Assembly (NCBI GenBank): GCA_946902875.1
Contig: OX336339.1
Location: 23,901,349 to 23,965,348, forward strand
Source of the DNA: Nematopogon swammerdamellus
Lineage: Eukaryota; Arthropoda; Insecta; Lepidoptera; Adelidae
Length of the DNA: 64,000 nt
Direction of reading: 5' to 3'
Shown here: positions 40,943-50,869 of the stretch, in pieces
Numbering within the stretch: the stretch's first letter is position 1
How the letters are laid out: every line of letters starts with the position of its first letter
Notes under the pieces: model-generated
What the model was told of the DNA's origin: nothing
Databases searched by the model: none
The model's input: only the letters and a program-made list of their open reading frames with translations
Position numbers and translations under genes: made by a program

Positions 40943-41440
40943 AGGGTTCTGTATCCATACGGAAGCCTATTACTGAGCCTACGGCCGTCTGTCTGTCTGT
41001 ATGTCTGTCCGCCCGTCCGTCTGTCCGAGGGCTGTATCTCTTGAACCGTAATGGGTAGCACGTTGAAATTTTCACAGAATATGTGTTATTATGGCCGATA
41101 TAACAACAAATAATAAATAAAAATAAGAAAAAGTAAAAAAAGTCACGGGGGTTCCCATAGAAGAAACCAAAAAGTGTATGCGCGCGCGCGTCATCTACCG
41201 AATAGCTTATGAAGCATTTTAACTAATCATGACATTTAACTAATATGAAGCATTTCATAACACGATATAGATGGCGTGAGTGGCGCTAACCATGAGTCAT
41301 GTCATGACATGGCGATATGGAACGCGTGAGTTCGACTCGCACTCGTATATGGAGCCTGCGGCCGTCTATCTGTCTGTCTGTTTATATGTCCGTCCGTCCA
41401 TCTTTCCGAGGGCTGTATCTTTTGAACCGTGGTTACATAA
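40943..41440 (-). repeat. Family B repeat plus a second truncated unit in tandem
   Basis: The first unit is 40943-41342 (tagggttctgtatccatacg ... gagttcgactcgcactcg). A second terminal half follows at once (gagcctgcggccgtctatct, ccgagggctgtatcttttga), giving a head-to-tail arrangement. Confidence 0.75.
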
Positions 41441-41620
41441 TACATTAAATTTACAAGTAATTTTCGTTGATAGTGTTTTTAAGTTATAGGTACCACCGTA
41501 ATTTTTTTCAGAATTTTCCACCGTATAGTTGAATATTGAGAGGGGGAAACACCCTTTTAACGACTTTAGAAGCGCATATCTCACCAACGATTAATGCCAA
41601 TAGTCTCCGACTATTACTAG

Positions 41621-42542
41621 GTACTATTTGTACTCAAATTTATTTACTAACCGATTGACAACTTGATACTTCAAGTATCTTAATATTTTTATTATAATAT
41701 ATATTTTTTTATTATTTGACAATACTAAGTTGTATTGTAGTATGTATACTTATTATGACTAGGTACTATTTGTACTCAAATTTATTTACTAACCGGTTGA
41801 CAACTTGATACTTCAAGTATCTTAATATTTTATTATAATTTTTTTTTTTTATTATTTTCTTTATTTCACATTTTCAAAATTTTCTATTAATTTTACATAT
41901 ATTATACAAGTATTAAAAATACAAAGTAATAATAATACACAAAATTAATAAAAAAATTAAAAACGGTAATACCGCCGGCGGCGGGAGGCAGGCCTCCAAG
42001 CACACCGGCGGGTGCAGGCCGTGGCTACAGAGCTCTCCGAGACGACGCGAGGCAAGCTACGAGCGATAGGTGGTGGTACTAGACACGTAGGCCACCACCA
42101 CCACCATCTCGGAGAGCTCCGTATCCGCCGGACTGCACGGCGACATCGTCGCGCAGCTCTTTGAAGTCTTAATCTTCGCGCGCGCGTCGCCTCGTGGTCG
42201 CACGCACCACCGGTAGCGGGGGCACTAGACGGGACGTGAAGTCCCGATGACTCCAAGCTGGCCGATGGTGGACGTCGCCCTCGCCGTAGGTGTAGTGGCT
42301 CGGCCGACGTCAACGCTCCATCTTCGCCGTCGATGAAATGCACCGGCGGCTTGGAGCTGGGTGGTAGGGTGTGCGTTTGGTGTCCAAGAAGAACGGCGGC
42401 TCTCGTGATGGACGACCCGGGCGCGGCGAGGCCGGGCGACGCGTTGGGTGGAGGCAGTGCTGCTGCGGGCGAGCGGTGGCGGCGGCGGCGCGTCGAAGTC
42501 TTTGACAATACTACGTTGTAGTATGTATACTTATTACTAACA
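41621..42542. repeat. R-Q tandem duplication interrupted by a GC-rich insert
   Basis: R (taggtactatttgtactcaa...ttaatatttttat) is at 41621-41715 and 41757-41850. Q (tttgacaatactaagttgta...cttatta) is at 41716-41756 and 42500-42540. The second R-Q pair is separated by 650 bp that begins with poly-T and is GC-rich. Confidence 0.8.
41838..42501 (-). pseudogene. Polyadenylated GC-rich retrocopy, 5'-truncated
   Basis: The minus strand runs from 42501: a GC-rich part (42490-41965), a stop region, AT-rich 3' UTR, AATAAAG at about 41860 and a poly-A tail at 41838-41851. One minus frame is open for about 180 codons (to 41957) but is Arg/Pro/Ala-rich; another reads ESRRSSWTPNAHPTTQLQAA. I recognise neither. 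It may be the 3' end of a GC-rich LINE or a processed gene copy. Confidence 0.5.
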
Positions 42543-42639
42543 TTATTGAGTTGATACAAATGACGTATCAAAAATTTGACAAAGGCTCTTTACACCTGAT
42601 CCATTAAATTAAGTCCTTGCAGTCAGAACTTAAAAAACA

Positions 42640-42900
42640 AAACAAAAATCTGTTTTTGATCTTGCTCCCAAGCTGTATTTTCAATCGACTGTAGGCGGTG
42701 TTATTATGTGGATAGTCACTAAATGCTTGTAAAAATTATTATGAACAAAAAACCCTGCGAAGTTTCTTACCGGTTCTTCTTCGTGGGTGTAATCGAATCG
42801 GATAGAACAAATTGTGACAAATTCGAGTACAGTCATGCTGTCTAATGAATGCTTAATAAACAATATACAACAACAACAATATACAATATACTAAAATACC
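42640..42900 (+). mobile_element. LINE 3' end (gcgaagtttctt type)
   Basis: ctgcgaagtttcttaccggt, tcttcttcgtgggtgtaatc and gcttaataaacaatatacaa with an AACA tail. Same family at 49545-49735 and 63330-63497. Confidence 0.55.
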
Positions 42901-43446
42901 TGTGACATACGGACGCAAGTACGGACGGACGGACAGGACGTAATTATAATCAGTTTTTGTCATTTGGCTACGGAGCCCTAAAAAGATAGCGTACGTTATC
43001 CATATAGCACCTTTAGCAGTCTCCCAAACAAGTGCGGTGTCTCTTTTATCGCACGGGTGTTCGCCATCGATTTGCCATTCGCGAGTGTATCGTAAGCGTC
43101 GGAACACTTAACACCCCCCTCTGGCCGCCCGCCCTCCCGCCCCCGCCCGGCGACGGACGAGTCGTTAGCGGAGGCTCCACCGCTATCAGCCGCGCAGATT
43201 CATGACTCTTCACGCTGGAGAATCTTTCGGAGGCGATATTTTTAAATGATTGGGAGCCGTGTAAAGTGGCGGAGTGATCATTAATTCATTTTGATATTTA
43301 TGCTACACAAAGAGGTCGTATTTTTTGACTGCCTATACGTTTTGACTTTAAGTTAAACTTGATAAAATGTCATATATTTAAGATTAATACTTTAAGAATA
43401 GACGGAGTATGATGATGATGGAGTAGAGGTGTATAATAAGCAATAA
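42901..43446. other. No gene recognised; GC-rich patch
   Basis: ggacggacggacaggacg at 42920 is a relic family B microsatellite. GC-rich at 43125-43200. No frame supported. Confidence 0.35.
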
Positions 43447-43625
43447 ATAGGCTTCCGTACGCCTTACGGAAACCTTAAAATTAACCAATTACGTTGTGGT
43501 ATGAAAACCTCGGTGCGCGAGTCCGACTCGCGCTTGGCTGCTTTTTACTTTTTGCTTTTTTAGGGTTAGTCGGCCTATTAGTAAGCCTTTATTATTAAGC
43601 CTACGCCGCCGTCTGTTTTTGGTCA
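43447..43625 (-). repeat. Family B fragments, internally deleted
   Basis: taggcttccgtacgccttac joins within ~70 bp to gcgcgagtccgactcgcgct, so the core is gone; then a second start (tagggttagtcggcctatta) and truncated microsatellite. Confidence 0.65.
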
Positions 43626-43637
43626 AAAAACTCATTG

Positions 43638-43848
43638 GTCAGACACCAATGAGTTCTTTCTGACGGAAAAATGTATTTGCATACTTGCATAACTGGAGCT
43701 TCACCGTTCGGAACCGGTGTAAAACTGTATATCCCTTCCGTTGCCCCTTACTAGGTAGTAGGCTCAAATTATAGCCGACTGGATTGTTACCACCGTACTG
43801 GATGTAAGATGGCCGCATAGCAGCCTTGACAGTGTTATCATCTATTTT
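43638..43848 (+). mobile_element. SINE family 2, 5'-truncated
   Basis: accaatgagttctttctgac, gcttcaccgttcggaaccgg, cccttactaggtagtaggct, gatggccgcatagcagcctt. It abuts the tail of an opposite-strand family 1 SINE. Confidence 0.7.
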
Positions 43849-43849
43849 T

Positions 43850-44097
43850 TATAAAAAAAAATTTATGGGAACTGACACGGTTGGCTACATCACCTACAAC
43901 ATCCGTGATGTCAGCCCATAACACCGGGTGAACTTGGTGCCACGTCAGTGCTTCCCTTCGGCGTGCCGGCTACACTGAACTGGACGGAAAATACAAACTA
44001 TTCACATAGTCCTTTCGACCGACCTTTCATTCAGTGCGGTGGTACCAACCCGGGCGGGTTAAACCCTACCACCTAGTAATATAAGAAGGGAGTCATA
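43850..44097 (-). mobile_element. SINE family 1, 5'-truncated
   Basis: tttatgggaactgacacggt to cctagtaatataagaaggga; ends just where the M head would begin. Confidence 0.8.
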
Positions 44098-44480
44098 AGT
44101 CAGTTATAATTCTTGAAAGGATAAAACATAAAGGTTTAGTACACACGAAAGCCTACACCAATTATTGTAGTTTACCCCAAGGAATCAAAGGTCGTCTTCA
44201 GGTAAATGAGGTCACGGATTCAAAGCCCGCTGGAGGCCAGGGTCGAGTGGAGAGAAATTTAGGTCGAAGGTAGCGCTCGGCGGGTGTAGATTTAAGGCTG
44301 CATGAGTGAAACATTAACGAAGTAGGCGCTTTGCCGACAACACCTGAGCTTTTGTACGCCCGTTCACACTGACAGTGATGCGAGTGCTACTGAGAAGCTC
44401 CACCTCGAGACGAGACTAAACACTTAGTTCGCCTCCATACATATACTTACCTGTATGATGATATTTTTTTTCCTGTAATC
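44098..44480. other. No feature recognised
   Basis: No frame or shared repeat seen. Confidence 0.3.
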
Positions 44481-44487
44481 CAGTATA

Positions 44488-45612
44488 GGTCGGTTGAAAC
44501 GGCTATGTAAATAGTTTGTGTTTTCCGACCAGTTCAGTGTAGCCGGCACGATCAAAGGGGGAAGCTGTCAAGGACTGGACTGCTAGAGACGTGCGCATTA
44601 ACGAAGCTCGACGTCTGACGGTTGAAAGAGTAGACGGTGCTCTATTTAAGGTAGCCTACTGGGGCCGCGAGAACCTTGTAGATTTCAACGTCAGAAAAAC
44701 ACAAGCTTGTGCCTTCTCTACCAAGGCCGACCAGTTTCCCTCCCAAGCCACGTTTCAGGGTACGGCTGTACCCAACAATGACAAATTGGACCTCCTGGGC
44801 GTGGAACTGACCAAAGATGTAGGATTTAGGAGCTTCATAGAGTCCAAAGCGACCCTTGCCTCCAGGAAATTGGGCGTCCTCTACCGCAGCAGGCGATTCT
44901 TCTCACCGGCGCAACTCCTTATGCTATACAAAGCGCAAGTTCGCCCGGTGATGGAGTATTGCAGTCATCTGTGGGAAGGATCCCCCCTTTACCTGTTGGC
45001 CTCCTTGGACTCTATCCAGCGCCGCGCCATCCGCCTAATTGGTGATCCCAAGCTCACGGAGTGCATCGGAATCATTGCAACACAGGCGAACAATTGGTTC
45101 CCTTAGCCTGTTTTATAGGTACTACCATTGCCGATGTTCTGAAGAACTGGCTTCCCTCATCCCTCCTGCCCCAATTCGTATTCGTCACACCCGCCGGACT
45201 CGCTCGGAACATCCATATGTTGTTGACACACAACTTCTGAGAACGCATCGCTTTTCGAAATCGTTCCTATGTCGTACGGCGAAAATATGGAACGGTCTTA
45301 CGGCGAGTGTGTTCCCCACCACCTATAACCTGGGAATCTTCAAAAGGCGTGTTAATAAATTAGACAACAACCTCTTTGTCCGCCTTGTAGCTGGCATGGC
45401 GCCTCTCTGAGCGTCGTTTCGCGAGGAGTGGGGTTATTGGCTGTGTCTTAATCGTTCTTTGAACTTTTGGACACAGCCATCCGTGTCGGTAATCTAGAAA
45501 AAAAAAAGAAAAAGCACTGACATGGCACCTAGTTCACCCGGTGTTATGGGCTGACATCACGGACGTTGTAGGTGATGTAGCCAACCGTGTAAGTTTCCAT
45601 AAAAAAAAAAGT
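44488..45612 (+). mobile_element. SINE family 1 split by a LINE insertion
   Basis: The left part ends cggcacgatcaaagggggaa-gc (44565); the right part restarts aagcactgacatggcaccta (45512) and ends gtgtaagtttccataaaaaa. Joining them restores the normal gggaagcactgacatgg sequence. Confidence 0.85.
44566..45511 (+). pseudogene. 5'-truncated LINE (family 2) inserted in the SINE
   Basis: RT C-terminal half in two frames: 44591-45106 (NDKLDLLGVELTKDVGFRSF, SRRFFSPAQLLMLYKAQVRP, YCSHLWEGSP, IQRRAIRLIGDP), then a shift near 45065 to the frame ending 45410 (QHRRTIGSLSLFYRYYHCRC, SEELASLIPP, HRFSKSFLCRTAKIWNGL, FKRRVNKL). The polymerase core is missing. The 3' UTR ends in an A-rich tail (45497-45511). 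TSD is only about aagc. A decayed relative lies at 56455-56745. Confidence 0.8.
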
Positions 45613-45614
45613 TG

Positions 45615-45935
45615 TTTCATGATTCGTATAAGTTTTAATTTAATATTTCATTTCCGGCAGTACTTTAGTAACAAAAAGTCAACACTCATGGTCGCTCCTA
45701 ATTGGTTGGTTTGAATTTGTGAAATGTAACGAACACCAATAAGAAGAGAGGATGCAGAAGTGGATAGCGAGGAGTGAAGGGGAGCGGGGAGAGAGAGCAG
45801 ATTGCGGCTGGCTAGCTGGCAGGTGATCGTGTGGACGGATCGACGAAGAAGACGATACTGTACTAGATATTGTTTGTAGAATATTGATTAACCGAGACAA
45901 GTGAATAAATATGTGATACGCTACATTGGAGTTTA
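45615..45935. other. No feature recognised
   Basis: Purine-rich at 45735-45810; no gene or shared repeat. Confidence 0.3.
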
Positions 45936-45939
45936 TATT

Positions 45940-46345
45940 CATGACAGGTGGCTGAGTCGGAGGGGCCAAAGCACATGCTCCGACCAGCCATATCACCTCC
46001 GAGAGGGTAGGTGCCATACAGCAGACATTCTCGGATTGCTGGCTATACTGGACTAGAAGAGAACACAACCGAGGCTGCTATGCGGCAATCTTACATTTAG
46101 TACGGGGTGGTACCAACCCAGTCGGCTGCAATTTGAGCCTACCACCTAGTAAGGGGCAAGGGAAGGGACCTACAGTTTTGTACCGGTTCCGAACGGTGAA
46201 GCAGCAGGTGTAGGTGTTCACGCAATTTTTTTGATCAGAAAAAAAAAAAAAACTCATTGGTACACGCCGATCGGATTTGAACCTCGGACCTCTCGTATGA
46301 GAAGCCGATGCCCAAACCACTCGGCCACCCGTCGCGTTAGCCGCC
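45940..46345 (-). mobile_element. SINE family 2, full length
   Basis: Minus strand head: acgcgacgggtggccgagtg, gtttgggcatcggcttctca, gaggttcaaatccgatcggc (type II tRNA-like, A box gtggccgagtgg). Body: accggtacaaaactgtaggt, cttactaggtggtaggctca. Tail: cctccgactcagccacctgt. Best copy of the family here. Confidence 0.8.
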
Positions 46346-46905
46346 GATATACAGTGACGAAATTACAAAATGTTTACGTATGTCTGTCGCACTTGTTCGA
46401 CACTCCTGTTGTGAGCCGTCTGATGTAAACTGTGTGCATATAAATAACTAGCTATGCTCGCGTCTCGGTTTCATGGCATATCGGATGGCAATCGGAAATC
46501 ATCGAATTGTCTCCAAATGCGTTCGATTTTGGCATCACTGATCAGCTATAACCTTGCTTGCGAGATATGTCGTATTACACTGCCAAAAACTGTAAGTATA
46601 TAGGTTGAGCCGTTCTTTACTTTTAACATGATTGGTTTTTAGAGTTATTTGGTTAACATTTTTTGTTAGGAGATGTTAGGAGAAAAAATGATCCCATAAA
46701 CATATGTTTTTTTTACGTAAAGTGTTTATTTGAGTGTGTATGTAACCCTCCCGAAATTAATGACATGACTAACGTAACACCTTAGGATATTAAATTATGT
46801 AGAGAAGGGAAAAAGAAGAGAAGAAGACATAGAGAAAGACAAAAGAAGAAGAGATGAAGAAGAGGAAGAAGGTTATAAATGTGGAGATGAGAAGGGAATT
46901 GAGTT
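46346..46905. other. No gene recognised
   Basis: Purine-rich GAAGA stretch at 46800-46875; otherwise no supported feature. Confidence 0.35.
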
Positions 46906-46907
46906 AA

Positions 46908-47300
46908 TAGCATTTGCCGGCGGCTTCACTCGCGTGCAATTTGAATTTCGAAAACAGAGATTCGGTAAAAGATATAATTTCTATCGGTAATTAAAGCACA
47001 AGCGACGTCGAGGCCAAACTGCGTTCACGTGATTACGAGAACGCAGCTCGGCCTTCGGCCTTAGTGACTTAAATTCTTCGAGAGTGCAATATCGTTAGCT
47101 CTGTCTTCGGTTTCGACCTTAGTGAATTACTTTCTTTCTCGAGATGCTTATTTACCAAAATGTAACCCGGTGTTCTGCCAAACCCTTAGTTTGTGGCCTC
47201 CTGTTTTTGAGAAAATAGGTACATCGTTCACCTGCACGGAGCTCGACCTTCGGCCTTGCTATATGAATGAACTCGTTTCCTTACTTGTAAGGAAAGGGTT
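46908..47300 (-). mobile_element. H1 Helitron-like copy with decayed minisatellite units
   Basis: gcatttgccggcggcttcac then cgacgtcgaggccaaactgc and an inverted cagctcggccttcggcctta unit at 47046, plus weaker ttcggtttcgaccttagtga. A degenerate relative of the 5238-7150 composite, with units in both orientations. Confidence 0.55.
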
Positions 47301-48060
47301 TTGCTTCGAGTTCGAACATGGAGCAACAAGTATTATACTTATGATAATGGAAATCTGCAGAATACAGGAACCACAAGAAATCTCGTCCGTGCGAACGCGT
47401 CTCCGCCGAGGGCACTAGCCAGGGATGAGGACTATAATTTATTCAGGAGGCAAATTTGCCGGCACAATTGCTTGAGGTAGCGAGATAGCGAGACAATGCC
47501 TCACCCACTAGGGCCGCGGCGTGAAGGCGCCGAAACGACAGAAATTTACTGCAGATGTTAAGTAACCGCACGCCAGCTAGTCGCCGTCACTATTGTCGGT
47601 TTCAAATCAGACGAGGACATCTTTTAGAATTGGGTCTGCAGTTCCTCTTTCGGGAAATGTATCACTAGACACTTCAAGCGATGTCATATAGGGAAGTAGC
47701 ATTACGATGTGGACAGTATTGATAGATTTGATTTTGATTTTGATTATTCTAGAAATTGTACCTTACACATTTGACAGAGAATACCATTACAATAAAATTA
47801 TTATACTCGTATAAATAGGTTTTTGTAGTTTATGCTTAGTTATTTGTAATTAATAATTAATTTAAAATATTAATAAAGAATTATTATAATAATAATTATT
47901 AATTGTAGTCGGCGCAATATATTCTCTCTCTCACTCTCTATCTCTCCCTCCCCCTCTTTGGGGATGAATTTCCAAAGACGCTGATACAGCTGACTTTTAT
48001 TCATAAATAGGAGCTTAAACACGAAATGTCATATTTCTAACTACAAAAATTGTAATGCTA
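47301..48060. other. No gene recognised; LINE-like tail
   Basis: gatttgattttgattttgat at 47728-47748 looks like a LINE 3' tail. The pyrimidine-rich run at 47925-47965 parallels 1438-1520. A plus frame at 47122-47418 has no motif. Confidence 0.35.
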
Positions 48061-48102
48061 TGGTGCGATTATAGGGCAAACTCTAAAGAAAAAACAACAA
48101 AT

Positions 48103-48732
48103 AATAAAAAGCGGCCAAGTGCGTGTATGGCCACGCGCAGTGTAGGGTTCCGTAGTTGCGGAACCCTATCAAAATAAATTATTTGATTATTTCTATAATT
48201 TTGTAGGGGAAATAAATGAATGTTAATTTGAAAAAGTTCTTCAACAGTGAAATGATGGCTGTCGTCCGTACATTTTATAAGATGGTCCACTATTACTTGT
48301 CAACCTGTACAGCCTACTTAGCTGTGATAGTTTTCCTTTTAATTTCGATATATTATATACTAGTTCTGTGAATTTTTTCACATATCTAATAACAACCTTT
48401 TAGCTGGCAGGGGGTGGGAACAGTTGACTCTAACAAAAATTAGCACTTAAAAGCTTAATAATTCGCAAACGGATCCCTAAATGGAAAAATGCTTTTCACA
48501 AACCCGCAATATTTTAAGACCTACCCAACGACACCCCACACGATGGGGTAGACGTGAAAAAAAATAGGGGTGGTGCCCTAAAAAAAATTATTTCAGTTGT
48601 CGGCGTTATTAATATGTATACCCATACCAACTTACAACTTTCTAGTACTAAGGGTCTCTGAGCTAAGCCGCGGACAGACAGACGGACATGGCGAAACTAT
48701 AAGGGTTCCTTGTTGACTACGGAACCCTAAAA
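48103..48732 (+). mobile_element. Lepidopteran interspersed repeat C (~630 bp)
   Basis: Starts aaaagcggccaagtgcgtgt and gtagggttccgtagttgcgg; passes aaatgcttttcacaaacccg and acgacaccccacacgatggg; ends ggacatggcgaaactataag then actacggaaccctaaaaa. The ends are related to family B, but the body is different. Non-coding. Confidence 0.65.
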
Positions 48733-48890
48733 ACCGGCCAAGTGTGAGTCGGGCTCGCGCCGAGGATATCGAGCTGAATGAAAGAGAACACAAAATATGT
48801 TTTGATAAATACATAACACAAATATATTGTGTGGTGGTACGGAACGCTCAGTGCGCAAGGCCGACTCGCACTTGGCCGATTTTTAATTAA
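48725..48890. repeat. Family B start and end fragments
   Basis: ctaaaaaccggccaagtgtg starts a unit directly after element C, sharing the aaaaacc junction. An opposite-strand end (gtgcgcaaggccgactcgca) follows at 48850. Confidence 0.6.
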
Positions 48891-48964
48891 TGCTATTTTA
48901 GTTTTAGTCTATATTAGTTTAAGTTTATTTTGTATATTAATTTTGTACATGCATACGTACTTTT

Positions 48965-49045
48965 TTTTAAGAAAGCGCGACATATCGCCTCTAGAAAACC
49001 CTGAGGTGTCTAACGACGCCCATGGACATTCAGTTTATCGCAAAT
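48965..49045 (-). pseudogene. LINE family 3 3' end fragment
   Basis: agaaagcgcgacatatcgcc, tctaacgacgcccatggaca match 868-960 and 61208-61290. No frame left. Confidence 0.55.
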
Positions 49046-49540
49046 AAAGATATTACTTTTTACCGCTGGTAAATATATAATATCAATGTATCCCATTTTT
49101 TTTTCTCTAATCCGGTTTTTCCGAAGTTGTTTTCCCCAGAACATCCCGGCTGCATTTACTTAGTTCTGTTCGACGTCTCCTCAAAGAGATCGCGTGGCTC
49201 AGATAAACAGCTTTCTTAATAGAAGCGACCTCTTTCAAAGGCTAGCGCCCCAGAGAACGATGTTTGATTGAAACGAACCCTAAAGCTGGCCACACACTTA
49301 CAGGAAAACACATGGACTTTATATATTTATATAGATATTACTAACGTAAGGGCATGCCTGCATAGTATTTATCCACAATTTCTGACAAAGGCTCACCTGG
49401 TTTTATTTTTAATTTTATTTTTTATTTTATTTTATGGGATCAGAATTCTCAGGTTTAATTTATAGTTATTCTAGCTCTCAAACTTTATCTTAACACTGTA
49501 ATCGGCGACTATTGTGAAGCTAGTCACAATGTATTGTAAT
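49046..49540. other. No feature recognised
   Basis: AT-rich; no supported gene. Confidence 0.3.
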
Positions 49541-49544
49541 CGAA

Positions 49545-49735
49545 GACGTTAAAAAAAATTGTGCGAAGTTTCTTTCTTGCCGGCTCTTCTTTGTGGTAAT
49601 CGAACCGGATTGTAAAAACTGAACAGGATAAATTCAAGCGTAGTTTACTACCATACGAACGAATGATGAATAAAGATATAGAATGATAAAGATATAAAAT
49701 AATAAAGAATGAAGAATACGAACTCAATAATGTCC
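49545..49735 (+). mobile_element. LINE 3' end (gcgaagtttctt type)
   Basis: gtgcgaagtttctttcttgc, ctcttctttgtggtaatcga, then AATAAAG and a gatata/gaataa tail. Compare 42640 and 63330. Confidence 0.6.
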
Positions 49736-49794
49736 TCGAATGTGGTCGAAAATAATGCTTCTAAAATTATTCATTCATGGTAGTCTGAAATTGA

Positions 49795-49886
49795 CCGTCA
49801 CTTTAGTTTTAGTATCTTATAGAGTCTACAAACGCAGTATCTCATAAAACAAAGTAACTTACTCCTTATATAATCACCCCATACAG
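49795..49886 (-). mobile_element. H1 Helitron-like 5' part
   Basis: aacgcagtatctcataaaac, aaagtaacttactccttata and ccccataca-ga: the 5' terminus on the minus strand. The rest is missing and a MITE starts at its outer edge. Confidence 0.6.
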
Positions 49887-50068
49887 AGGGCCTAGTCCGA
49901 GTTAACGTGACAGCTACGTAAACGTCAAATACCGATCGAATTGAGTTTTTATGTATGGGAGCACAATACGCTCACCGCGGCGCCACTAGAGAGCTCCATA
50001 CATAAAAACTTAATTCGATCGGTATTTGACGTTTACGTAGCTGTCACGTAAACTCGGACGAGGCCCTC
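49886..50068. mobile_element. MITE, 183 bp with ~75 bp terminal inverted repeats
   Basis: gagggcctagtccgagttaa and its counterpart ttaactcggacgaggccctc-type right end (one or two changes). The arms continue through acgtgacagctacgtaaacg, tcaaataccgatcgaattga and gtttttatgtatgg. Central 30 bp is unpaired. Confidence 0.85.
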
Positions 50069-50586
50069 AGTTTTAATAAAATCGTATTATCGATATTATA
50101 ATCGTCCTCGGGTCTACACGATAAGCGTAGATATATAGTTTATCACCTTTACAACCCATTCAGGACATACACGGACACCTTAACTGAATAGAAATGTACG
50201 AGGACTGGCATATCATGAATAGTGATATTAATATATTCCGGTCGACCTTTTGTGCCCTCCTCGCCCGTCTAATAGAAAAATAGGAAAGATTTTTCGGGAG
50301 GCTTATTAAGTTGTTTCAGATATATTTTTGGACTTGCTTTCAAATTAGGTACCACAAATTATTAGAGAATATTTTACTGAATTTATGAAATAATATGATA
50401 AAAATAAAAATTTTCAAAATAAAATTTTGTATTGTATTGTACTGTTTTTGTATCCCAGTTTTGTAATGTGTGTGTTATTTAATAATAAATTTGATTTTGA
50501 ATTAGAATTAGAATTAGAATTTTGAAGGGTCACTTTAGTAATAATAAAAATTTAGTCGATTGGAAAAAAAAACATTAATTTTATTT
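50069..50586. other. No gene; LINE-like tail at 50440-50526
   Basis: ttaataataaatttgatttt then (GAATTA)n resembles a non-LTR 3' end. Otherwise nothing. Confidence 0.35.
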
Positions 50587-50735
50587 TTAGGGTTCCGCAC
50601 CGGACGTGTATGCAAGCCTAATACGTATACGTGTATGTAATACTAAGCCTACACCGTCGCCTGTCCGTCATATTTTTAAAGGGCTGAAAGCTTTAAAGCG
50701 GTAGTAGGTAGCCGGTTGAAATATTCATAGAACAT
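50587..50735 (-). repeat. Family B terminal half
   Basis: tttttagggttccgcaccgg, aagcctacaccgtcgcctgt, gttgaaatattcatagaaca then tgtgttattg, where a small foldback begins. Confidence 0.65.
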
Positions 50736-50862
50736 GTGTTATTGTGCAATACAAATTTCGATTTTTTCATTCACTTTTGCGTCAGATGTAAAAAAAAGAT
50801 TTAATTTTGATTTTTTTCATCTGACGCAAAAGTGAATGAATAAAACGAAATTTGTATTGCAC
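50736..50862. mobile_element. Small foldback element (~127 bp)
   Basis: Arms of about 50 bp: gcaatacaaatttcgatttt, ttcattcacttttgcgtcag, with a short t/a-rich loop. It sits in the interior of the family B copy. Confidence 0.75.
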
Positions 50863-50869
50863 TGATAAA

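Noticed and set aside
41957..42571. 204-codon minus-strand open frame as a host gene
   Set aside because: Arg/Pro/Ala-rich translation typical of GC-rich DNA, no recognisable domain, and it extends into the flanking Q repeat. Kept only as part of a possible retrocopy.
46260..46340. tRNA-Ser/Leu gene on the minus strand
   Set aside because: It is followed by the family 2 SINE body; the head is repeated elsewhere with the same body.
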